Shown one piece after another: positions 55,721 to 64,000 of a DNA stretch of 64,000 nt. The notes below the pieces were generated by a model. It was not told where the DNA came from. It ran no database searches and was given only the letters and a program-made list of their open reading frames with translations. The stretch lies in the NCBI RefSeq assembly GCF_009905375.1, contig NC_133655.1, positions 171,057,141 to 171,121,140 of the forward strand, read 5' to 3'. This stretch comes from Apium graveolens (lineage: Eukaryota; Streptophyta; Magnoliopsida; Apiales; Apiaceae). Position numbers and translations under genes: made by a program. Position 1 is the first letter of the stretch, and every line of letters begins with the position of its first letter.

Positions 55721-55965
55721 CCATTGTAAGATATGTGATTGATATATGAAATGAAAATCTTCTCTATTCTCTTAGTAATTTTGTTCTTGTAATGCTCTCT
55801 ATATAATATATTCTATATTAGTTTGTAACACGTTATCAGCACGAAAGCTAATAAGATCTGTGGGTGCACCAGAAGGAGAAGTTGGTTTACGAGTTTACAC
55901 GAGTTTCTTGTCAACACAAGTACTAGTACTAGCTGGGTGATCATTACTTCCTGTCTCTACAAAAG

Positions 55966-56742
55966 GTATGCCCATGTTTTAATTGTTAAATGAATATATT
56001 ACCGCAGGCATGATTGCATGTTAGTAAAACTAGATCCATAACATGCTAGTCTATTCTTTTAGTTCATATTTGTCATGTTCACGTATTACACTTTGCGGGT
56101 GGTTAAATATATAAGTGGATGCCTGTATAATATTCTGTACTAATCATTTATGCTAATTGCTTGACCTGATTTTCATGCCTGCTTAGTTGAACATTTGCGT
56201 AAGTAAAATTAAAATCACTTCACTTGTTTTCTGCTTCATGAATTATTTGTATTAGTTCTTATGTTATCCCTTGCAAATTACTTAAGTGGCTTGATATTTT
56301 TATGCTATAATCTGAATGTTGTACAAATTTAGGGAGATTTGCACTTTGCACGAATAGTTAAAAACTAAAAGCTAGGCTATGCCTTGTCTCCTGCAGCTTT
56401 TATAATCTATTTCCGTGACTAAGAGTTGATGTAGCAGTAATTTATATTTGTTTTACTTGTGCATGCGTGTTAATAATTGTCATGTTAACTAAGATGGGTT
56501 GTTATCAATGAATAGCATATATTTTAGTCTCTGAGACTTAACTAAAATCATGTTCTATTAAACTTGTTGATTAAATGCATCATTATGTGTAATATATTAT
56601 ATTTGTTTAAGTGAGTATATTTGATAAGTGATAATTTGTTTCTTTCGCAAATTATTTGTTATCTTGTCATAAAAAATTATCGCATTGCATTATATTTATG
56701 TGCATAAATATTGATGTTGATTCGAGTTTTGTTTATTTTTAG
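55966..56742 (+). other. Predicted 5' leader intron of Copia element 3 (777 bp)
   Basis: Donor AAAAG/GTATGC and acceptor TTTATTTTTAG, six bases before the gag ATG (56748). T-rich throughout, as plant introns are, and free of coding frames. Matches the position seen in elements 1 and 2. Confidence 0.5.
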
Positions 56743-56747
56743 TGAAA

Positions 56748-57842
56748 ATGTCGAATCTTACGAAACTTGAGTTTAACGCACTTGATGTCACCGGCAAAAA
56801 TTATTTGACATGGATTCTTGATGCTGAAATCCATCTTAGTGCAATGGGTCTCGGTGACACCATAAAAGAGGGAAATAAGACCTCTGAACAAGACAAGGCA
56901 AAGGCCATGATATTTCTTCGCCATCACCTTGATGAAGGCTTGAAAACTGAATATCTGACTATTAAAGATCCATCAACTCTTTGGAAAGATCTCAAAGAAA
57001 GATATGATCACCAGAAAACGGTGATACTTCCTAAAGCTCGCTATGATTGGCTACACTTGCGATTGCAAGATTATAAAAGTGTGAGCGAGTATAACTCTGC
57101 CATGTTCAAAATTACATCTCAATTGAAATTATGTGGCGAGAATATCACCGATAAAGATATGTTGGAGAAAACATATTCCACTTTCCATGCCAATAATATG
57201 CTCTTGCAACAACAATATCGTGAACGTGGATTCACGAAATATTCTGAGCTTATTTCTGTGTTGCTTCTTGCTGAACAAAATAATGAACTTTTACTGAAAA
57301 ATCATCAAGCACGTCCCACTGGCTCAACACCATTCCCTGAAGTGAATGCGGTGACTAATAATGAATATAGAGATAATAAATCATTTGGACGTGGACGTGG
57401 GCATGGATATGGACGTGGACGTGGGCGTGCCCGTGGTCATGGATTTTGGCGTGGTCGAGGCCGAAATCAACAAAATCGCCCCCACTTTAAAAGGAAGCCT
57501 TACTATCAAAAACAGAAAACAAATGAGGAGAAACCCGAGGGAAGTACGATGGTTAAAAAGGGTGAAAGTACTTGTAGCCGTTGTGGAATGAAAGGTCATT
57601 GGAGAAGTACATGTCGTACCTCCAAGCACTTTGCTGACCTATATCAAGCATCTTTGAAAAATGTTGAAACTAATTTCACCGAACAGAATGATCCTTTGGG
57701 GATTGCTCATCTTGAAGCACATCTTGGAAGTGATGGCCAAGTTGATCCTTCGGCCTTTACTCACATGGAAGTTGGTGATTTCTTTGAAGATGTCGATGTG
57801 AATATGCCTAAATTTGGTGGTGATGAGCCTAAGAATAATTAA
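56748..57842 (+). CDS. Copia gag, intact (364 aa)
   Basis: MSNLTKLEFNALDVTGKNYL, then a capsid core (LDAEIHLSAMGLGDTIKEG, IFLRHHLDEGLKTEYL, YRERGFTKYSELISVLLL), the LKNHQARPTGS linker, a long Arg/Gly region (GRGRGHGYGRGRGRARGHG) and a CCHC knuckle (CSRCGMKGHWRSTCR). It ends EPKNN. No stop or frameshift. The ATG at 56748 is the first after the predicted acceptor. It is the intact counterpart of the broken gag of element 1 and shares its family. Pol starts 172 bases downstream in a separate frame. Confidence 0.94.
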   Translation: MSNLTKLEFNALDVTGKNYLTWILDAEIHLSAMGLGDTIKEGNKTSEQDKAKAMIFLRHHLDEGLKTEYLTIKDPSTLWKDLKERYDHQKTVILPKARYDWLHLRLQDYKSVSEYNSAMFKITSQLKLCGENITDKDMLEKTYSTFHANNMLLQQQYRERGFTKYSELISVLLLAEQNNELLLKNHQARPTGSTPFPEVNAVTNNEYRDNKSFGRGRGHGYGRGRGRARGHGFWRGRGRNQQNRPHFKRKPYYQKQKTNEEKPEGSTMVKKGESTCSRCGMKGHWRSTCRTSKHFADLYQASLKNVETNFTEQNDPLGIAHLEAHLGSDGQVDPSAFTHMEVGDFFEDVDVNMPKFGGDEPKNN

Positions 57843-58014
57843 GAAAGGCCATACTTGCTTGTTGAACGTTTTCCTTATTTATTTTGGATTGTTAGTACTT
57901 AATTTTTGAACTATGATAATCATCCTTATCAGTTGCTTATGTAATTTTCTTTAATGAATTACTTGAGATGTTTTACCTCTACTTCTAATTTTATTTTATT
58001 TTTCGTGAAGAAAT

Positions 58015-58474
58015 ATGGCCAGCAACCTCTCATCATGTGCTATAAAAGATGAGGAATCTTTTTGTTTGGCAGATAGTGCAACCACACATACAATTTTAAA
58101 AGATCAAAAATATTTTTCGCATCTAACATTAGCCAAAGCTAATGTAAATACAATATCGGGTGCATCAAATATAATTGAAGGCTCCGGAAGAGCAAGTATA
58201 GTGCTACCTAATGGTACATGTTTGTTGATTGAAAATGCACTATTCTCCACCCGATCAAAAAGAAATCTTTTGAGTTTTAAAGATATACGCCACAATGGCT
58301 ATCATATTGAGACAACAAATGAACTTGAAAGTGAATATTTGTGTATCACGACTACTATCTCAGGGAGGAAACATGTGATAGAAAAACTCCCATCATATAA
58401 TTCTGGATTATATTATACTTTCATAAATCCAGTTGAGTCACACATGACTATTAATACAAGATCTGTTGACCCGA
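58015..58474 (+). CDS. Copia protease region, truncated by Gypsy LTR
   Basis: ATG-started pol N-terminus. It contains FCLADSATTHTILKDQKYF (DSA at the protease active site where DSG or DTG is usual), NTISGASNIIEGSGRASI, STRSKRNLLSFKDIRHNGYH and the start of GAG-pre-integrase (NTRSVDP). At 58475 the Gypsy LTR begins and supplies a false stop. A pyrimidine-rich stretch ending GAAG (58009-58010) lies right before the ATG and could be a splice acceptor for a separate pol mRNA. Confidence 0.85.
58470..58474. repeat. Candidate target duplication CCCGA
   Basis: The five bases before the Gypsy LTR start. The partner should follow the Gypsy 5' LTR, which lies outside the window, so it cannot be confirmed here. 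Confidence 0.4.
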
Positions 58475-58767
58475 TGTAACACCCCCAGATCCGGGGTCGG
58501 GGATCCGGGTCGTCACGGTCTTTCTTTCCACAATATCACTTCACTTAATTAATAATAACCAACCTTATGCTGTGACCCCACACTAACATACACCACAACC
58601 CGTTATAGTCTCAGAGATGAAATTCAAATAAGTACAAGTCTTTGAATCCACAATTTAAAAGTTATTACAACCCAAAACGATTACTTGATAAATTTACAGT
58701 TAATTGCCATTATCTGCCACAAGTTATAATTATACATAATTGATTCTCCAAAAGCAGATGGTCTAAT

Positions 58768-58869
58768 CTACAATAGATCTACCTCTGCAGCTATAGCAGC
58801 TACGACATCAACGGGAAGACGCGGAACGCTTTCCACGCGCTTGCGCTGGGTCTGCTGGAGTCTGGTCAT
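58768..58869 (-). CDS. Conserved short LTR ORF, copy 3 (33 aa, unknown)
   Basis: Begins MTRLQQTQRKRVESVPRL and continues VDVVAAIAAEV. It aligns with the first two thirds of the copies at 6944 and 20919, with the C-terminus shorter. Its retained ATG and open frame, despite an indel of three bases in the VAA block, argue mildly for coding constraint. Confidence 0.35.
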   Translation of the reverse strand: MTRLQQTQRKRVESVPRLPVDVVAAIAAEVDLL

Positions 58870-60239
58870 CTTTCCTAACTGTTGTTGTGTGATGAAAGAA
58901 GAAAGCAAGGGTGAGCAGCAAGCCCACCAAAATAATATGCATAATTATTTACAGTATATGAGTCTACTCATAATACTCATGAAAGTCTTGGTCAAACGAA
59001 ATGAACCAAGTTGATAACTTAATGCGATGAAGTCGCAAAATATTCAGTATATATATATATACATATATACTTTTCAAAATATTGGAAGTCCTCTTCCATG
59101 CATAATATACACAAAGTCCCAGTGTATAACTGTATATAAAAAATATCGTTGCAAGGTGATCTCATATATCTAACCTTGTCTCAACGTTTTTCTGAAAATC
59201 TTTGTCATTCATAAGACAATTATTAATTAGATATAAGTTTAAAAGATGAAGTTACCAAATACTTCACTACATTTATATCATTCCCAATACTACTTGAACT
59301 ACCACCGTTCAAGTTATAATCAATTTCAAAAGTTCATCCCACTGATGAGACCACAAGATAAGACTTGAATAGATTCAATCTTTGAAAGATTATTGAATGA
59401 AAAAGTTATGAGATACTTTATTTAGTCCCGATATATATATAACCACATATATATATCCCTTTAAACATTTCCTGGAACCTCTGTTATGTGAAGTATGAAC
59501 AGAGTTCGAAACATCCAATGAATTTTGGAAAGGAAAAGAATTTTGGCATAAACCCGATATCTTGCTGATCAGGCAAAGATACCAATAAGTAACCTTTTCT
59601 ACTAGTAGATGGACGAATTCCCCACTGGTCATCACCCTGGTCATAATTAAGACCTATGCTGGACTGCCACTCAGCCACCTATGCATTTGATGGACTCCCA
59701 CTGAGCCACTTACACAATAATAGACCGTACCTCGGCCTGTCGCTTATGCCGACTCAATGAGAGGGGCTTACTTCCCGAACGTTGGGCAAGTAATCAATTC
59801 ATTTACCAAATCTGCAACCTTGTTGCGAATATAAAATACACCACAGAGCCGGATTCCCCAGGTTTTGAGCGAGTATTTAAATCCCCTTAAAAGGAAGATC
59901 TTAAATATAAAAATGAGTTTTTGGGATCCGCTCTGACTTTTAAAAATCATTTTGAAGACTCGAAACACTTTAAAGAGTGTTTGGAGTAAGGCTGATTTAA
60001 TGAAGTAAATCAGTCCCCAGAATATTTTAGAAAATGACTGAATATTATTATTTTAAATAATATTCCCATAAAGAATAATCTTTATAAAAATAATTGAAGT
60101 AGAAGTATTAACTTATACTTGAAATAAACATTAAATAACCAAAGATATACTTATATGAAAGTATTATCTTTATTTGAATAATCGAAAATAAGTTTGATTA
60201 TTAACACCTTATTCTTTAATAGAATAAAGAATATAATTC

Positions 60240-60590
60240 AGTACATAATCGGAGTCATAGATCCTCAAATGAATATTCAAATAATATTCAATAAATAATA
60301 TAAACTGAGTCATAAACCCCCGAATGAATATTCAAATAATATTCAATAAATAATATAAAAGGAGTCATAAGCCCTCAAATGAATATTCAAATAATATTCA
60401 AATAATAAAATAAACTGAGTCATAAGCCCTCGAATGAATATTCAAATAATATTCAAATAATAAAATAAACTGAGTCATAAGCCCTCGAATGAATATTCAA
60501 ATAATATTCAAATAATAAAATAAACTGAGTCATAAGCCCTCGAATGAATATTCAAATAATATTCAAATAATAGAATAAAGGTATCGAATA
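60240..60590 (-). repeat. 55-bp hairpin minisatellite, about 6 units, in Gypsy LTR
   Basis: Units share GAGTCATAAGCCCTCGAATG and a GAATATTC/AATATTC arm pair, with period 53-55. The last three units are almost identical, the earlier ones diverged, so expansion is recent at one edge. Confidence 0.9.
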
Positions 60591-62829
60591 AACCTTATTC
60601 GATCCATAGTTTTTAAAAACTATATCCATATATATATATATATATAAATATATATATATAATATACTCGGGAACATCGACTCCCGGTTTAGAAATATGTT
60701 CACCTTTTATCCCCTATACTAAGGGTATACGCAACTACTTGCTTATTTCTAGCATAGGTATTATGCAACTATAAGCACTGAAATCAACAGATAGATAACC
60801 AGATTACGAAACAGACATGCATATATACCATATTAGCATGCTCCAATATATCGCAAAATTTGCTAATAACAATCATGCAATATCACAAGATAATGCATAT
60901 ACATATATTTACATCACAACAACAGTATAACGGGTAGAAAACTTGCCTGAGCGACTTGGGGTGATAAAAGGCTCGGGACGAGTCTGGTAACCTATAAACA
61001 ACAAGTAAGTTGGAATTAAACCAAAATCACTTGTAAATCTATACTTTAACTAACTTAGACTCTAACGCTTGATTTTGCGCTCACTGATTTGCTTAAGTCA
61101 CTCGGGTACCCTCGGCTCCTTCATTTTTAATAATTTAACCTTTATGAGTTTTAAAGCGATTCCTTCGCGAGTGACTTACCAACTGCCTAAAACACTTACC
61201 ATAAATGTTTCATGCATTAATTAACCCTTTTTGGTCTTTAACCTACATTTCAAAGTAAGGCGAGGGAAAAAGTTTCGTTCGTGAAACGCCGTTACTTGAA
61301 ACGGTCGTTTCTCCTAAACCGTAAATCGGAATCGAACGAACTACATATCAAAACGAAGCTCGTAACATGAGCTATCTAAACATGGCAGTGGTCACAATCT
61401 AGCAGGGGGTTCTCGGGTCCTAATGCTATGCACAAAAACAGTCCAAAGAAAATCGGACGTTACGACGGCTATGTTTACGCGATTTCCCATTTTTTTAAAC
61501 CATTCAAACCCATTCCAAATCAACCCCAAATCCAACCTCAAATCCATCATACAACAATCATCCATCCTTATCACATCATAACAACCCCAACCAATTCAAT
61601 TTAATCATTCATACTTATGCCTAAACTTAACTTTAATCATACTTAAGTTCTTTTATTCAAAACCACAACATTTACCATTTATACTTATTCCTCACATGAA
61701 CTAAAAGCTTTACTTAGGTTCTTTAACTAATTACCAAGATTTACAACTCCAACAATACAACAAAACCAACTAATCTCTACAACTCAACCAAACTTCAACC
61801 ATTCAAGCATCATGCTTCACATATGCTAAATCAAACACATTCAATCCTAATTACTCAAAACTAAAGCTAGGGTTTGTAGTTTATACCTTCCTTGGAGAGT
61901 GGAGAATCAAGAGGATGGCTTGGAATCACCTTTAAAGTCTTTATCCAAGCTTAATCTAAACAAAACTTCAAGAACACAAATTTTAGTTCTTGAAAACACT
62001 ATTCACCATCTTCTTTGATGATTTATAGAAAAAGATTGGCTTGGAATTAGAAGCTTAAACTTATAGGAAGTATGTAACTTAATTAGGAGAAGCTAGGATA
62101 ATTACCTTGGAAAATAACAAGTGGAGGAGCTTGGACTTTCAAAAATTAAGAAACCCACCCGAGAGCTTCATGAAGAATGGAGAATTTTGTGTTTTGTTTG
62201 ATGAAAATGAAATGATTTGCTTGGTTGGTTGATTTGGTTTTGTTTTTGCTTTAGTGAATTACCTTCTTGCCCTTGGATTTGTGTGGTTACAAAGCCACCA
62301 CACCTCCTCCTTCCCATGTCATGCTTATCTCATCCACATGATGTCATCCTTCCTTCCTTGTCTTCTTTCTATTGGTTGGATGACATCATTCCCATTAATC
62401 CCTTTGATTAACTTCCTAATCGTTTGCCTAATGACCGCTGATCTGCTATACGGTTCGCTTAACTTTCGTTCTCGTTTTATCGTTTGAAGGATCATACCCG
62501 GGATCTTATTACTTAGGTTCCCTTAACCTTTCTCAATATATTATATTCCTTCTATGATCCTCTTTTATAATCCTTTAATTTAAATCCTTTTTATCCTGTT
62601 ACCTTATACTCAATTCTCTCCGTATATTGTGGATTTCCGGGAAAAACCAAAGTGTTCGGAATTGGATTCTGACGATCTTTACATACACTTATATACTTCA
62701 TAGAGTACTAATAATATCCCATAAGATCAATAACAGAACCCCTACATAGCGTGGCATGAAAAGTTTTCTCGTTCAGCAAAAACACTATTCATAAGGGTTT
62801 CAAAAATTTCCAAAATTGGGGTTATTACA

Positions 62830-62842
62830 GTCTCCCCTCCTT
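62830..62842 (-). promoter_or_regulatory. Polypurine tract of the Gypsy element
   Basis: Minus-strand AAGGAGGGGAGAC abuts the TGTAATAACCCC start of the LTR. It defines the 3' LTR and the orientation of the whole family. Confidence 0.88.
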
Positions 62843-62879
62843 AAAAGGATTCCGTCCCGGAATCAGATAGAAAATGAAT

Positions 62880-63600
62880 AGGGATACCTTCCTAGCATTG
62901 CACCTTCTAACTCTTAAGTAAATTTTCCCACATTGTGGTCCTACCACCAAACTCTGCCTAGTTTAATAATCCTTCTCCTAAGCACTTGTTCTTTTTCACT
63001 CTATAACCCTTCCTGGTTGCTCCATACAGGTTACGTCGGGTTGCATATCTATGCGCTCATATGCCTCTATTTATCTGGCATCTAAATTACACTTCCTTAA
63101 CATTGATACGTGAAACACGTTACGACCTGCTACATGTTCGGGGTTAGGGCTAGCTTCTATGCTATCCTCCCAATACGTCTTAATATATCCAAGGGTCCAG
63201 CAATTCGTGGACTTAGCTTTCATTTCTTTCCGAACCTCATCAATCCTCTCCAAGGGATACCTATAACATTACTAGGTCCCCTATTTCATACTCTTTATCC
63301 TTTCGTTTCAAATCAACATACTTATCATGTCCATCTTGGGCTACTACCAGCCGTCCTCTGATTAGATCTATCATATCCTTGATCTTTTGGACTACTGCGG
63401 GTCCGAGTATCTTGCGCTCTACAACTTCATCCTAACATAAGGGAGATCGACATTGTCTTCCCTCAAGGATCTCATAAGGCGACATCTCGATAATGACATA
63501 TGATCTATTGTCGTAAGATAACTCAATCCGAATTAAGTGATCATTCCAAATTCTTTCAAGTCTATTGCACTGACTCTCATCATAGCTTCCAATCATTAGA
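62880..63600 (-). pseudogene. Gypsy integrase C-terminus and chromodomain-like tail
   Basis: In broken frames on the minus strand: integrase core end (NRLERIWNDHLIRIELSYDN, MSPYEILEGRQCRSPLC), then ILGPAVVQKIKDMIDLIRGRL, DKYVDLKRKDKEYEIGDLV, KLSPRIAGPLDIL, NVFHVSML and a tail with EKEQVLRRRIIKL and a WELEGAML-like end. The tail matches the C-terminal chromodomain region of chromovirus integrases, which guides insertion to chromatin. Many stops and frameshifts. No RNase H or RT seen before the window ends. Confidence 0.85.
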
Positions 63601-64000
63601 GCTCTTGCTTCTCAATACCCATTCTTTTCCAGTTCGTAATCGCTACTACCTTCCGTTCCTAATATTATACGGGTTATACTTTTGCTTGTTAGCGTTCTAT
63701 AACCTTTTAATAACCACGTCAACCTTAGTATCACGAATGTGTTCCCATTCCGCATACTACCACCACTTTATTACTCCTTTTTCAGTTGTTTCTATTTTCC
63801 AAAATTTGATCAATCAAATAGAAGTAAAGGAATTTGTTGAGAGATCACTATGATCATGAACACTTGTTATATTGCATAGTTAGTACAGAAGGTGGCCAGC
63901 CTTTAGTACTTGACAAGCAATTAAACAATAGATGGTATCCTACTAGGCTTCTATCACACAGATAGATAGTCATTCGGCAATACCTCCCCTTCTGGAAGGG
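63601..64000. other. Window end, no recognised feature
   Basis: Expected upstream integrase sequence is not recognisable here on the minus strand, so there may be a deletion or a further insertion. No frame is supported. Confidence 0.4.

Larger units (their letters stand above)
55615..58474 (+). mobile_element. Ty1/Copia element 3, 5' half, cut by a Gypsy insertion
   Basis: A probable 5' LTR (about 55615-55830, TGTTATATAT to TTGTAACA, with TATATAAA at 55713), PBS motif CGTTATCAGCACG, a predicted leader intron, intact gag and an open protease frame. It is cut at 58474, inside the protease-to-integrase region after RSVDP. The remainder is expected beyond the window. Its gag and protease match element 1 closely, so both belong to one family in opposite orientation. 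The left LTR border is uncertain. Confidence 0.88.
58475..62829 (-). repeat. 3' LTR of the Gypsy element (4355 bp)
   Basis: Minus-strand ends TGTAATAACCCC (62829) and GGGGGTGTTACA (58475). Contains the 55-bp minisatellite, the TA-rich promoter-like block near 59045-59070 and the short ORF at 58869-58768. Close to 20526-24588 over most of its length. Confidence 0.92.
58475..64000 (-). mobile_element. Ty3/Gypsy element of the long-LTR family (3' part)
   Basis: 3' LTR 58475-62829, polypurine tract, then decayed pol going to higher coordinates; the 5' part lies outside. It is the only copy in the window of the family behind the solo LTRs at 2905 and 20526 that has internal sequence, and so orients those. 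It is inserted in Copia element 3. Recognisable integrase ends near 63600; the last 400 bases show no clear domain. Confidence 0.9.

Overview
The window is repeat-rich nuclear DNA of a flowering plant, most likely a dicot with a large genome. The evidence is nested LTR retrotransposons of the Ty3/Gypsy and Ty1/Copia types, a tRNA-derived SINE, a Helitron-like end, and one six-exon host gene with plant splice sites. The lineage cannot be fixed from sequence alone; an asterid such as an Apiaceae member is only a guess. A run of 100 N at 620-719 marks a scaffold join.

Left third (1-17210). The first 619 bases are a near copy of 19545-20177. After the gap comes the 3'-truncated body of a minus-strand Gypsy element (720-12192). 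It has a decayed gag-pol, an intact extra ORF (8035-8553), an initiator-Met primer binding site and a 3.4 kb 5' LTR. A foreign 4.4 kb solo LTR (2905-7337, target duplication GAACC) sits inside its gag. From 12193 to about 15600 there are remnants of another retroelement: LTR-like sequence, a TCGATATCTC tandem array and a broken coiled-coil-type reading frame.

Centre (17211-34435). A 13.1 kb minus-strand LTR element without recognisable pol (17211-30355) is split by a second 4.1 kb solo LTR (20526-24588, duplication ACAAC). Next to it lies the only host gene recognised, a bHLH transcription factor of the FBH/bHLH122-bHLH130 type on the minus strand (31226-33391, 392 aa), which appears intact.

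Right half (34436-64000). Three Copia elements share the same kind of PBS motif (TTATCAGCACG): a decayed one (34436-40102, minus), a nearly intact one (49715-55451, minus, duplication TTGAT) and a plus-strand one (55615-58474) cut by the next insertion. All three show a predicted intron between the PBS and the gag start, and gag and pol in separate frames. Between them lie a Helitron-like terminus, minisatellites, a truncated Tork/Angela-like Copia end whose LTR is split by a third long solo LTR (43327-47051, duplication TTAAT), and a SINE (48994-49222). The window ends in a minus-strand Gypsy element (58475 onward) of the family that left the solo LTRs: its 4.36 kb 3' LTR, polypurine tract and a decayed integrase C-terminus.

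The order of events can be read from nesting: each solo LTR is younger than the element it splits, and the Gypsy at 58475 is younger than the Copia it interrupts. The most unusual signals are a short conserved reading frame downstream of the TATA box in the long Gypsy LTRs, a 55-bp hairpin minisatellite inside those LTRs, a Copia insertion whose 5' end extends 99 bp past its LTR, and a possible spliced-pol strategy in the Copia elements.
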